From Candidula unifasciata (taxonomy: Eukaryota; Mollusca; Gastropoda; Stylommatophora; Geomitridae): DNA of 64,000 nt. This document shows positions 1-10,930 of this stretch, piece by piece. How positions within the stretch are numbered: position 1 is the first letter of the stretch; every line of letters begins with the position of its first letter. The stretch spans positions 1-64,000 of the forward strand of contig CAJHNH020006902.1 in assembly GCA_905116865.2 (NCBI GenBank), read 5' to 3'. The notes under the pieces are model-generated. The model did not search any database. It saw only the letters and a list, made by a program, of their open reading frames with translations, and was not told where the DNA came from. A program made the translations under genes and the position numbers.

Positions 1-2340
1 CTGTGCTTTAGCCCTCTTCGGACTCCCGACTTAGTTAAAAAGAAAGGAGCCCTTATGGGTTTTCTTTCCCTGTTCCATATGTTGTTGTTGTTTAAACTCA
101 AACCTTACCAGTCAATATATTTTTTTTTCTTGCACATTTTTAGACAAGAGCTAGTAAAATCACAACAACAACCCCTCCGAGAAAGTTTTTGTCTTAGCGT
201 CTGTGGTGTAGCATATCCCTGTTTTTGTTGCTGTCCCTATTACCTTATTTAGTTTTTTTTGTCAAAAGCTTTTGCCTTCCAGACTAAAAGAGATAAGACT
301 TTTGTCAGCTCCACCCCGAAAACATAGAAACATGTATTTTACAATTTAATAACTGAACTAGGTCACTACTACCAGACTAAAGACCCTTTTCACATCACTG
401 GTTTCCCTCAAGGGTATGATTCTAGGGCCCTTTTACTCGGAAAAACCGGGCGGGACTTTTGGGTGGTGGGGTCAAAATTTATGCTCGCCCAAATTTCTTC
501 CTACGACACTACCTGGGTGACCTTTTGGGTCTAACTTTTGATATATTTTTTTTTTTTAAAGGGCTCCAAAGTTCAGATCTGAACCCAGGGGGGAAAAAGG
601 GTTTTGTGCTACCATGTCCATCTAAGTCATTGTCCCAGTAACAAAAATTATGTCCATGGATCAGTTTTATCTGCCCAAAAAGGGAATTTGCAACCAATTT
701 TGTGTACAGGTTTAAAACCTCTGTCCTGATTTTTACTTTCCCTTTTTATTGTTCTCATTTTTTTTTGCTTAAAGCTGTAAAACATCAAAAGAGAGGCAGC
801 CATTTTGACTTTTTTTCCCTTTTTCTTGTTGTGCTTGCGGGTTATGCCATACTGATTTTTTGTAAAATGGTTTTTTTCATTTCCCTCCTTTTCTTTCTTT
901 TCAGGGCCCCTTTACTTTTTGTTTGTCTGCTGATTTCATAAGTACACTTACTCTAGCTGCTGGATGATTTTGTTCGGTTCTGACCAGATGATCAAACCAT
1001 TTGATTCTCTGACATTCTGTGAAACTATTTACCGAAACTCTGCCTAAAACCCCCTTTTTAGTTTTTTCAATCAAAATTTGTTTTTTCGTTTTTTGTGCTG
1101 TAATTCATTAGTAGGAAAAAAACCAAAATTTAACTAATCAAAAATCTAAAAAACCACTTGGTTAAAGATTTGGTTTTAGGAAACTATTCACAAAAGGGAA
1201 ATTCAAAGGGTTTGCAGAAGGTTTTTTTTTTTTGCTTCCTTTTTCCCTCCTCTTTCTCTCATACTAAACCCAAACCCCTTCCCCCCTCTCTTCCCCCAAG
1301 CTTTTTTAAGTGGCCCTTTCTCCTTTTTTTTTTTACGTATGGAATACAAACTGATTGGAATTGTTACTAAGCATTTTTTATGTGGGAACAAATTTCCCGT
1401 GTCCACTGAGGGAAAAACAAGTTTGTGCAGTTTAGCCGAAGCAAAGCCAAGTGATGAAAGAATGAAAGCTCAGAAGAAATTTTTAATTTAAGGAAAAAGG
1501 AAGATTCTGTTTAAGCCCTGAAACGAATGAACAAACTCAATCCCTTTTTTTTGGATCCTGAGAGAGTCGGGTCTTATGGTGTTTGGAGAGTGAAATTTAA
1601 ATGAATCTTTTAAGCGGCGCCGTGGTTCCTGGAAGGAAAAAAAAATAGCCATCTTGTTTAGCCAACAAACTTGGGAAAGGCTGAAAGGGCCCTTATCTAT
1701 CGGCGTGGGGATTTTGAATGCAAAATGTTAAGGGTTTAAAATGTCAACGGTTTGAAAGTCAAAGGGTGAAGGATTTATTTAATACCCTTTATCCCGGGGA
1801 AAGAAAAGAATTTTCTGTAGTTGTATCCTAGACATTTTACTTCTCAGCCTACAGAGAAACGTTGGAAACAATAAATAGGTTTTTATCACTTTCAGTTTCT
1901 ATTTTTAAAATTAGTACTGAAAATAAAATTTTCAAAATAATGGAAAAGGGGCTGCTAAGCCAAGGAGAGTCACTGTACTTTTAAAAAAAACAAAAACAAC
2001 CAAAGGATCTTTGTATCCTCAGTCAACGTAGAATTTAAAAAATTATTTAAAAAAACACATTTGATCAAACATGAATATCACAGTATCTTCAGTTAATAAG
2101 ACCCGGAAATACCATTGATCTGCAACTTTCCAGTTCAGAATCTTTGTATACAACTATTGTCCTCTCGTGAAACTGTTGTCAAACTTACCCCAACAGTCAA
2201 AGATTACTTGTGTAAACAACAAAAACATTTATGAACATGCTCTTCAACGTACCAGACGGTCGTTCCTGTTTTTGGATGGTCTGTCGTTATTTCTTTATCC
2301 TCAAACAAGGCAACCAGCTCACCTGTCAAGGTTGAGTGGG
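1..2340. other. Gene-free, homopolymer-rich stretch
   Basis: I see no gene here. The first ~1.9 kb is unlike the rest of the window: it is crowded with runs of three to twelve identical bases of every kind, and its short open frames are low-complexity hydrophobic translations of T-runs. This could be real low-complexity DNA or a poorly polished contig edge. From about 1.9 kb the text looks like ordinary AT-rich intergenic sequence. Confidence 0.5.
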
Positions 2341-2361
2341 AAACAAACGTTTATTAAAACA

Positions 2362-2756
2362 GCAGTTTAGGTTTAAACAAAGCATCAACATCACAGCACA
2401 AGGGTAGTAACCCACAAGTGCTCCGTTCTACTTCTCACTCAAGTATGAGTTCGAAGAATCTCAGCGCAGTGCATGAACTCCGTAGCATCGGCAAGGATCC
2501 TGAAATGCCTTGCGTAGATTTTGAACTCCCAATTTTGTCCGGTCAGCGCCGTTAGGTTACTCTTTTCAATTTCCAACTGCCAGGGGACTTTTTTATGTGC
2601 CCAGGAATGCACACGGGCGTCCGATCTGACTACCCAGAGACCAGGGGGAATTACTAGAAGTCCAAGTCCACATGAAAAAATCCCAGCCCTTACCAGGGAT
2701 TGAACCTGAAACCTCCAGCACTCGAGGCGGACACCATGCCTCAAGACCATGCAGAC
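2362..2756 (-). mobile_element. tRNA-derived SINE, family B, near full length
   Basis: On the minus strand the element begins with a tRNA-like head (a GCATGGTGTCCGCCTCG block, then a B-box-like GGTTCAATCC) and continues into a ~300-bp body. The same head and body occur at 56322-56718 and 57678-58073, and a truncated copy at 61335-61635. The head abuts a C-rich run at 2758-2780. I saw no clear target-site duplication for this copy. The family name is mine. Confidence 0.8.
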
Positions 2757-2876
2757 ACCCCCCCCCCCCCCTCCTCCCCCCATGTAAGCTGTTTACCGTA
2801 GCAAACATTCGTTTATGGACGCCATGTTGAAGCTCTAGAGACGTAGATCTATAGACGAATATTGAGAATCTCCCTC

Positions 2877-3190
2877 TTCTTAATGATTTGATAGATGCAG
2901 ATATCACCCGACTCCATTCATCAGTCTGAGTGGCCTTCTCATTCCAGTTGGTGACATCAAGTCTCTGCAGGCCTGTCCGGACATTATCTCGCCATCATCT
3001 TCTTGGTCTGCCTAGTGATCTATGATATCAGTTCCCTTGTGTATACAGTTTTTACCTCTCTGTCATCTGATATTCACTCAATAAGCCCTAGCCATTTCAG
3101 TCTAGATATTCTCTCAATGTGCCCCAGATATTTCAGTCTATTAGCTTTTATGATGCCAGTGATCAATGGTGATTTAAACAGATTCTGAAT
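2877..3190 (-). pseudogene. LINE ORF2 C-terminal fragment (GRPR type)
   Basis: This is nearly the same sequence as the LINE tail at 59325-59690, read on the minus strand. The shared blocks correspond to the RLKWLGH...ERM and RPRGRPRR signatures found near the C-terminus of many non-LTR retrotransposon polymerases. The frame is broken here by small indels, so it is a dead fragment. Its 3' end lies at about 2877, next to a CTTCTT remnant of a microsatellite tail. Confidence 0.65.
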
Positions 3191-3201
3191 TTTGCTGTTG
3201 C

Positions 3202-3516
3202 TTCTCACTCTCCGCGGCGTCCGTGGCTAAGGCGTTGCCAGTCCGACTCGTAAGCTAGCATACCGCGATCGAAATCCACTGCTGGCTGCGCGGATTTTTG
3301 TCGTGGTATGGGGACGTCGCAGGTCGACCCAGCCTAAAATGGGTACCAGGATGGGCTGTCCTGGGAAAGTAAAGACAGCCGGCGTAATGCTGACCACATT
3401 ACCCACAGAGTGCTGATGGTCTGTAAAAATATGGGACGCTCTGCCCATATGCCCGATGCGCCGAAAAGCGTGAAAAGGGAACTTTACTTTACTTTTTTTT
3501 TACTTTCTCACTCTCC
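3202..3516 (+). mobile_element. SINE family C, full length with 12-bp target duplication
   Basis: The same 12 bases (TTCTCACTCTCC) flank the element at 3202-3213 and 3505-3516, fixing it at about 3214-3504. It has a diverged tRNA-like head, a middle block reading GTCGACCCAGCCTAAAATGG, and a TTTAC-repeat 3' tail. The middle block recurs in SINE fragments at about 13427, 22752, 45350 (minus) and 46333 (minus). The perfect duplication makes this one of the youngest transposed copies here. Confidence 0.8.
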
Positions 3517-4390
3517 ATTCCCCACTGAAAGAGTTAATCATACATGAGACAGAAAGCTGAGAACAGATATGACTACCAGTGCCACAGGCGGTGGACTTTG
3601 AGAAGTTCACATTATGTGCCTGATTGGCATAGGGGTTGAAATTAAAGTCAAGAGGATCATTTCACTTGGGTAATCCCAACCACAAAGCACCAGTTCTCTA
3701 GCTCCATTGACTATCCCATCAGATCTACCGCACCCATGGACCGAACGATGCAGTCCATGAAGTAAACCCATGACCTACACGACAAGAAACAAACAACTTG
3801 ACCTCTTAGTTGCAAAATGTCTATGTTCTACTAAGAAGTGACAACAGCTAGGAGACATACCTGTCTGATCTATGGAGGTCAGGAAGTTGTAGCAGGTCTG
3901 CTTGTTTCTGCCCATGATTCTTGTATCTAGGAGCTGCTGTTCTTGCATGGAGGCTGCAAGGAAACCACAAATACCTTTAGAGGAACTTCACATGCTAAAC
4001 TCACAGTCAAAGTTAAAGTTAAGTTAAACTCACAGTCTATGCTGTTGTTAAAGCAAGCAAATGAGATGTTTCATGCACCTGGCATATGGGGTGTATGGTG
4101 TTAAGCATATTTATATACAATAACCAGCATTCAATAGTAGTCAACATCATGCTGGACACCTTAGCTTTCCAGGATATTTCTTGGTTTCCATTTTAGGCGG
4201 GTTCGTTCTAAAATCCACTGAAAAAAGATTTGATAGTTTTCAGAGAATTTGTTTAGCTGGCAGATCAGTTCTCTTTCCACGTTGTCTCGTGAATCCCTTT
4301 AAGTCGCATGGAGGACTGTTGTTTGTCTTAATGAGAACAAAATTATGTGGTCGGTAATGCAATAATGCCTCAAATATTGTGGGTGATATA
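3517..4390. other. Intergenic, no gene seen
   Basis: No coding or repeat structure is recognisable before the 55-bp array starts. The longest open stretches have no family motifs. Confidence 0.5.
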
Positions 4391-5395
4391 CTGGACTGCA
4401 AGCGAGAATTCATTAGATCAGTGAGTGTGCTATTATATCCCTGGGTTGAACTGCAAGCGAGAATTCATCAGATCAGTGAGTGTGCCATTATATCCCTGGG
4501 TTGGACTGCAAGCAAGGATTCATCAGATCAGTGAGTGTGCCATTATATCCCTGGGTTGGACTGCAAGCGAGAATTCATCAGATCAGTGAGTGTGCCATTA
4601 TATCCCTGGGTTGGACTGCAAGCAAGGATTCATCAGATCAGTGAGTGTGCCATTATATCCCTGGGTTGGACTGCAAGCGAGAATTCATCAGATCAGTGAG
4701 TGTGCCATGATATCCCCGGGTTGGACTGCAAGCGAGGATTCATCAGATCAGTGAGTGTGCCATTATATCGCTGGGTTGAACTGCAAGCAAGGATTCATCA
4801 GATCAGTGAGTGTGCCATTATATCCCTGGGTTGGACTGCAAGCGAGGATTCATCAGATCAGTAAGTGTGCCATTATATCCCTGGGTTTGACTGCGAGTGA
4901 GGATTTATTAGCTCAATGAGTGTGCCATTATATCCCTGGGTTGGACTGCAAAGCGAGAATTCATCAGATCAGTGAGTGTGCCATTATATCGCTGGGTTGA
5001 ACTGCAAGCAAGGATTCATCAGATCAGTGAGTGTGCTATTATATCCCTGGGTTGGACTGCAAGCGAGGATTCATCAGATCAGTAAGTGTGCCATTATATC
5101 CCTGGGTTGGACTGCAAGCGAGGATTCATCAGATCAGTAAGTGTGCCATTATATCCCTGGGTTGGACTGCAAGCGAGGATTTATTAGCTCAATGAGTGTG
5201 CCTTTATATCCCTGGGTTGGACTGCAAGCGAGGATTCATTAGATCAGTGAGTGTGCCATTATATCCCTGGGTTTGACTGCAAGCGAGGATTCATTAGATC
5301 AGTGAGTGTGCCATTAAATCCCTGGGTTGGACTGCAAGCGAGGATTCATCAGATCAGTGAGTGTGCTATTATATCCCAGGGTTGGACTTGGTGGG
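4391..5395. repeat. 55-bp minisatellite, about 18 units
   Basis: The unit runs from TGGACTGCAAGCGA through ATCAGATCAGTGAGTGTG to CCATTATATCCCTGGGT. Units fall into subtypes: some carry GAGAATTC (an EcoRI site), others AAGGATTC or GAGGATTC. Two units (near 4911 and 5178) carry the GGATTTATTAGCTCAATGAG variant, each preceded by a similar unit, which suggests duplication of blocks of several units. The period is not a multiple of three and no long frame results. Confidence 0.95.
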
Positions 5396-5907
5396 ACTAA
5401 AAGCAGCAGAGGGTTGTCTACAGTCAGTAAAATTCTTTGCCTTTGTTCAGTCTCCATTCAATGTTTCCTGGTTCTGTTCATGGGTGGAATTAATTGACAC
5501 CATCTTTAGGAAGAGACTGCGTGTGGTCAAACGTCGGTCTGAATGCACGATGGTCAGAACATTTTGATGCTGTCCATCTGGTCTGGTAGTCTTAGTTTTA
5601 GCTTCATAGCAAACAGGTCACCCAATCTTTGCTCTGCTCCTGTGCCAACGAAAAACACTCAGAATTTTTATCACAGTCCCTTGTGGAAGGATTGACTGTC
5701 TCAGCATATCTAGCATACACTCGCATTAAAGCATACGGTAGCCATTCGAAGTGCTAACACAAAGAGTCCGACATTAGAAATGCAGTTCACCATTGATGGT
5801 AGCAGAAGTCACCAACAGATCAGCAGTTGCCCACGCGAACAGGAACCACCAACATAGCACGACAGGCATCGCACCATTTTCTGAATCTACAATTCACACC
5901 ACCACCA
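5396..5907. other. Intergenic, no gene seen
   Basis: Unique-looking sequence between two minisatellites. Short open frames show no recognisable domain. Confidence 0.45.
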
Positions 5908-6579
5908 CTTACTGTGATTAAACAACTTGAACAAATACACTACATATCTACAGATCTTACTGTGATTAAACAACTTGAACAAATACACTACATATCTACA
6001 GATCTTACTGTGATTAAACAACTTGAACAAATGCACAACATATCTACAGATCTTACTGTGATTAAACAACTTGAACAAATGCACAACATATCTACAGATC
6101 TTACTGTGATTAAACAACTTGAACAAATGCACAACATATCTACAGATCTTACTGTGATTAAACAACTTGAACAAATACACTACATATCTACAGATCTTTC
6201 TGTGATTAAACAACTTGAACAAATGCACAACATATCTACAGATCTTACTGTGATTAAACAACTTGAACAAATGCACAACATATCTACAGATCTTACTGTG
6301 ATTAAACAACTTGAACAAATACACTACATATCTACAGATCTTACTGTGATTAAACAACTTGAACAAATGCACTACATATCTACAGATCTTTCTGTGATTA
6401 AACAACTTGAACAAATGCACAACATATCTACAGATCTTACTGTGATTAAACAACTTGAACAAATACACTACATATCTACAGATCTTACTGTGATTAAACA
6501 ACTTGAACAAATGCACTACATATCTACAGATCTTTCTGTGATTAAACAACTTGAACAAATGCACAACATATCTACAGAT
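5908..6579. repeat. 48-bp minisatellite, exactly 14 units
   Basis: Fourteen head-to-tail 48-bp units fill 672 bp. Because 48 is 16 codons and the unit lacks stops in one frame on each strand, both strands stay open. The plus strand would repeat L(T/S)VIKQLEQ(M/I)H(N/Y)ISTD, and the minus strand a phase rich in KICRYVV and HLFKLFNH. Units differ at four sites only (A/T, IHY/MHN/MHY variants). Neither frame has a convincing start context or flanking domain, so I treat it as a satellite. Confidence 0.95.
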
Positions 6580-6824
6580 CTTACCGGTGTTAATGTCACT
6601 TTTTCCAGGAACATCTTCTGGTGCTCCAAGAGTGCTTTTGATGATTGCTTTGATATCTCTGACTTCAAAGAAGCGAAGCAACCTTCTCAGTTTCACCTGA
6701 GAGAACACTCTTACAAGTTTTACATCTGACAAAACCACGATTTACTGCTACAGCATCAAAATACAAATGATGTGCACTGATAATCAGTTATAAATAATAA
6801 TATTACTAATATCAGTTACTGGAA

Positions 6825-7175
6825 AGATCAAGGGTAGAAGAGGCAAACCACGAGAAATGATGTCTTATGGCCAAAAGCTGGGCTATTCAACTAAGACTAC
6901 TCATGGGCATAAGTTATGAAGGTGAAGATAATCATGGCCTAGAGACCCAAACCCCAGTATAGAAAGATCATTAATGCAATACAACTGGGAATGATCCGCA
7001 GGCCACTTGCCAGGCTTTCGCGGACCAGCTTTGACAGGCGAGGCTACCAGTTGAATAGCCTTGACCCAAAGCAGGGGCATGGAGGAATTGATTCAGAATA
7101 CTACGGACCGAACACTATGGACAGACATGAGCGCCTACACCGCCGGGCAGGGCATTATAATGATATGATAATAAT
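6825..7175 (+). pseudogene. LINE 3'-end fragment
   Basis: The beginning reads in one frame as TGKIKGRRGKPREM-like text, and the end as MDRHERLHRRAGHYND followed by an ATG/ATA-rich tail. Both resemble the GRRGRPR...D.DRWR C-terminal region of CR1/L2-like LINE polymerases. The middle is not open. It is a decayed fragment that probably shares ancestry with the copy at 8475-8905. Confidence 0.45.
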
Positions 7176-7180
7176 GATGC

Positions 7181-7251
7181 TAACTCTTCTTCTTCTTCCT
7201 CTTCCTCTTCTTCTTTTTCTTCTTCTTCTTCTTCTTCTTCTTCTTCTGCTC
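7181..7251. repeat. Imperfect (CTT)n microsatellite
   Basis: About 70 bp of CTT with CCT and TTT interruptions, sitting between two LINE 3' fragments. Confidence 0.95.
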
Positions 7252-7269
7252 TAGTCCTATTCCACCTGT

Positions 7270-7475
7270 CAGTGTCATGTTTTGAAAAAATTATAGCAGA
7301 AGGCATGGTACCAGGAAGGAGTGGCAGGGGTCGACCGACACGAAGATGGGCACAGGATATAAGTGACTCCTTGAGTGTGAAAGTGCGTGAGGCGGGAGAA
7401 CTGGCGAGAGACGGAGTTTCTTTCAGGCAGTCTGTGATGAGAGCGACGTTCTGCAAAGGACCTGCTACATGATGA
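7270..7475 (+). pseudogene. LINE ORF2 C-terminus with (ATG)n tail
   Basis: One frame is open from about 7272 to the stop at 7470 and includes GRSGRGRPTRRWAQDI, followed by ELARDGVSFRQSVMRATFC. This GRGRP-RRW-QD...ARD...F/WR pattern is typical of the last residues of LINE polymerases. The stop is followed by a GATGATGATGA tail. The same element occurs inverted at 33870-34155 and again at 7560-8075. It is 5' truncated, so only the C-terminal ~65 residues remain. Confidence 0.7.
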
Positions 7476-7559
7476 TGATGACATGGGAAAACAGTGGGTA
7501 AACTCCTCTTTTTAAACAGCATCCTGTCCCGAAAGTTGAAGTATTTTAGCCACATCTAA

Positions 7560-8075
7560 CAACATGGTGGCTTGGAAAAGACGGCGTTGGAGGGTACAGT
7601 TTGTGGAATGCAAGCCAGGTTCGACCTCCGCGAAGATGGATACAGGCCACTGAAGATGGATACAGGCCACTGAAGATGGATACAGGCCACTGAAGATGGA
7701 TACAGGCCACTGAAGATGGATACAGGCCACTGAAGATGGATACAGGCCACTGAAGATGGATGCAGGCCACTGAGGATGGATACAGGCCACTGAAGATGGA
7801 TACAGGCCACTGAAGATGGATACAGGCCACTGAGGATGGATACAGGCCACTGAAGATGGATACAGGCCACTGAAGATGGATACAGGCCACTGAAGATGGA
7901 TACAGGCCACTGAAGATGGATACACGCCACTGAAGATGCACTGGAACAGAAAGCACATGGGGCTGAAGAGTGGGCTAGGGAAAGGGATACTGTCACACGT
8001 GCCGTGAAGAGAGCGACGTTCTGTAAAGAGGTCTCGCTGACTGATAATGATGATTCCTCTTTTCAAAACAATAAG
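7560..8075 (+). pseudogene. LINE ORF2 C-terminus interrupted by its own minisatellite
   Basis: The flanks are two halves of a LINE C-terminal region. Upstream is an R-rich GRP-like block ending in RRWIQATED. Downstream the text resumes as ATEDALEQKAHGAEEWARER and then AVKRATFC with an ATGATGATT tail, matching the copy at 7270-7475. Between them the codons for WIQATED have expanded into fifteen 20-bp units. Because 20 is not a multiple of three, the expansion scrambles the frame. Confidence 0.65.
7632..7931. repeat. 20-bp minisatellite, 15 units
   Basis: The unit is AAGATGGATACAGGCCACTG, repeated 15 times with rare variants (GAGG for AAGG, TGCAGG for TACAGG, ACACGCC for ACAGGCC). Three units make 60 bp, so all three minus-strand frames stay open, giving cyclic translations of VYPSSVACIHLQWPVSIFSG type. 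None of these is a gene. Confidence 0.95.
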
Positions 8076-8082
8076 GTTCTGG

Positions 8083-8185
8083 AACCCACACAGGGGGCTG
8101 GCTGCTGAAGATGGGGATGGAGAGTTTATGGAATGGTGCGGGTGCGGTTATTCTGGTTCATTACTCAACTCATCCTAACTCTTGG
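8083..8185 (+). pseudogene. 3' end of RNase H-type LINE
   Basis: It contains CTGGCTGCTGAAGATGGGGA followed by a TCAACTC tail. This is the 3' terminal signature also seen at 16984-17045 (minus), 22460-22568, 26770-26870 and 59080-59120 (minus). Confidence 0.55.
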
Positions 8186-8370
8186 CATAATTATGCAAGA
8201 AGCAAGTAACTGATTAAGGACAGATTTGTTTTTTTTTATCCCACGAAGGTGAAAGAAAACATTCCACAAAGGATCTTCCTGACATGGATGTGTGTGCGTG
8301 TTTGTGTCTGATCGTGTCAAATTTATTATTTACTATTATTATAGTGCAAAAGTTTGAGTGCTTGCAGTCT

Positions 8371-8372
8371 CC

Positions 8373-8434
<62 letters not shown>

Positions 8435-8474
8435 GTCTCTCTCTCTCTATCTCTCTCTCTCTTTCTCTCTCTAT
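8371..8474. repeat. (CT)n microsatellite
   Basis: About 100 bp of CT dinucleotides with GT, AT and TT interruptions. Confidence 0.95.
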
Positions 8475-8905
8475 TGTTGTACCCCACCAGGACATCACAC
8501 AAGCGATTAACACCCGGTGATACAAAGTGCCACCTTGCGGATGAGGATCACCCATGGAGAGGTCCCAGAAACCTCTTTCAGCCGTTACGCCATATTTATC
8601 ATCACCATCATGTGCTCTGCATAGGCGTAGGCACTCATGCCTCTCCACAGATCACGATCACTGGTTGCCTGGAACAGCTCTCTTTTTATGATACCCATCT
8701 ATGCTATCGTTTCCGCCTATCCATCATCACTTCCTTGGTCTGCCTCTACCCCTTTTCTCACTGATCTTTCCAGTTGTCAGGATGTTCTCCAATGTCTCTC
8801 TTCTCACTATATTTATGGCACGGCTATATTCAGTCCAACAGGCAAAACCCAGGGTGGGGCTTTAAATAACGAAAAATTGCATCCCACATGGGGATGCTAG
8901 ATATA
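8475..8905 (-). pseudogene. LINE ORF2 C-terminus plus 3' UTR
   Basis: Read on the minus strand, a frame shows GKISEKRGRGRPRK near 8740, then a broken SVERHECLRLCRAH segment. This is equivalent to the D-RDLWRSM-AHAYAEH ending common in LINE polymerases and is followed by a GATGGTGATGAT stretch. The remaining 3' UTR (about 8600 to 8475) matches the end of the retroposon at 51509-51740, and the start (about 8895 to 8842) matches its beginning. Frame breaks show it is dead. Confidence 0.6.
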
Positions 8906-9040
8906 AATTGATTATAATTTCGTTTGCTTGTATTGTTACCCCTGTCCAATAGTGGAGAAAACAAAAAGCAATGTACACATTATCAAACTATCAGTTAAAA
9001 AAAAAAACTACTATCACACACGAGCACACCTTTGCATGTG

Positions 9041-9088
9041 ATCTCTCTCTCTCTCTCTCGCACGCACCCACGCACGGACGCCCGCACG

Positions 9089-9146
<58 letters not shown>
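9041..9146. repeat. (CT)n followed by (CA)n
   Basis: A short CT run, a degenerate CGCACG-rich bridge, then about 28 CA dinucleotides ending at 9146. Confidence 0.95.
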
Positions 9147-9148
<2 letters not shown>

Positions 9149-9329
9149 GAAGAATTCCGTCCATTAACTTTGTCTTTCCTCAGCAGAAATAAAATATCTT
9201 CTGTTCCAATATGTTTGTCTCCCCTGATAATGGCGACTTCGGCGGCTTGTTCCAGCTGCAACAAACACAAAGGTCAATAGTGAAAACTTTGAGATCGGCT
9301 TCAATATCTAGAAAATTGTGCGTTATTTA

Positions 9330-10930
9330 AATGTACTTAAAAAGGTGTAATCATGTCAATATAGAAAAAGATGGAATCACCTGTCGCTGTCCTGAAAGAC
9401 CTGCTCACATCAATGCTGACAAAGATGTATTCACATTTCAATGTCCACAAAAGTGTTTAATCACATGTCAATGTCAAAAAGATGTGAACCAAATGTCGCT
9501 GTCCTGGAAGACCTGCTCAAGCCAGTGCTTACAGAGATGTATTCACATGTCAATGTCCATATGAAGGTTAAATTACATGTCAATGTCTAACAAGATGGCC
9601 ACCTCTGCCCTGAAAGACCTGCACACGTCAATGCTTAAAAAAAGATGTAATCGCATGTCATTGTCCAGTAAAATGTAATGACATGTGTTTGCAAACAGAT
9701 GTGATCACATGTCAATGTCCCTAAAGATGTGGGACAAGTCGATATTTTCAAAAACGAGGGATCACATGTCGATGTCCAGAAAGTGGTTATGTAAACATCC
9801 AAAACGATGTGATCACAAGCCCCTATCCAGAAAAATTAAATGACATGCATTTTCAGAAAAATATATCAATGTCCCGAAAGATGTGAAGACATGTCTATGT
9901 CTGGAGAAATGTGATCACATATCGATGTCTAGAAAGATGTGATTACATGTCAATGTATAGAAAGATATGATCACAAGCCACTGTCCAGAAAAATTAAGTA
10001 ACAAGAATTTCCAGAAAAAATGTGACTATACCAATGTCCTGAAAGATGTCAAGACATGTCAATGTCAGGAAAAATGTGATCACACATCAATGTCTAGAAA
10101 GATGTAATCATATGTCAATGTCCAGAAAGATGTGATCACATGTCAATGTTCACAAGATAGGATCAGGTGACAATGTCAAGAAAGATGTAATCATCTGCCA
10201 ATGTCCTTAAAGACGTGTTCACATCTCAATTCTTAAAAAAGACGTAATAATACGTCAATGTCCACAAAAATGCAATGTCTTATGAATATCCAGAAAGATA
10301 TGATCACATATGTCAATATTCAGAAAGACGTGATCATATGGCAATATCCCGAAAGGGTTCTTTCGTAATAATTCACCCCAGATGACGTCACAGGGACAGT
10401 CTTATATGTTATAGGGTGGTAAGACCGGGTTTCCATGCTTTGTGGTGTTTTTAACTACCCCAAAACATCTAGAACTGGACCTAACCCCAACCCACCTATG
10501 TCTCACGAGAGAATGCAGCTTAGTTCCCACAACTGTGTGCAGCCTATCTACCAGCCCCTGAAATATTGGAATGTCTGTTTGGGGTGAATAAAAATGAAAG
10601 CACCCCAGAAAGATGTGATCATATGTCAGTATCCAGAAAGATGGGATTATATGTCAATATCGTGAATAATGTGATCACATGTCAAAATCCCGAAATATGT
10701 GATCACGTATGAATATCTCAAAAGATGTGATCACATATCAATATCCCAAAAGATGTCATCATATGTCAACATCCTGAAAGATAAGATCATATGTCAATAT
10801 CCCCAAAGATGTCATAATATGTCAAAATTCCGAAAGATGTCATAATATATCAAAATCCCAAAAGATGTGATCATATGTCAATATCTCAAAAGATGTGACC
10901 ATATGTCAATTTCCAAAAAGGTGAAATCTC
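9330..10930. repeat. Diverged ~30-bp satellite centred on TGATCA
   Basis: The repeated theme is GATGTGATCACATGTCAATG followed by TCCAGAAA, at roughly 30-bp spacing for 1.6 kb with many substitutions and indels. The TGATCA core is palindromic and is the best-kept part. Divergence is much greater than in the other arrays, so this one is old or not being homogenised. It is interrupted at 10358-10601 by a MITE-like element. Confidence 0.85.
10358..10601. mobile_element. MITE-like element, copy 1
   Basis: The ends form inverted repeats: CTTTCGTAATAATTCACCCC at the left and the complement of CTTTCATTTTTATTCACCCC at the right. The interior shares CCCAGATGACGTCA, ACCCCAAAACATCTAGAAC and GTGCAGCCTATCTACC blocks with copy 2 at 49945-50301. 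No open frame is present, so it would be non-autonomous. A perfect TGACGTCA lies at 10383-10390. Terminal repeats plus two copies make this a reasonable call, but I could not fix the target duplication. Confidence 0.65.

Noticed and set aside
702..941. 79-codon hydrophobic frame
   Set aside because: Phe/Leu-rich translation of T-runs in the suspect first 1.9 kb.
5827..6729. 300-codon plus-strand frame and 283-codon minus-strand frame over the 48-bp array
   Set aside because: Both exist only because the stop-free unit is 16 codons long. There is no flanking domain, and both strands are equally open.
7115..7555. 146-codon minus-strand frame with poly-Glu
   Set aside because: It reads a (CTT)n microsatellite and antisense LINE sequence.
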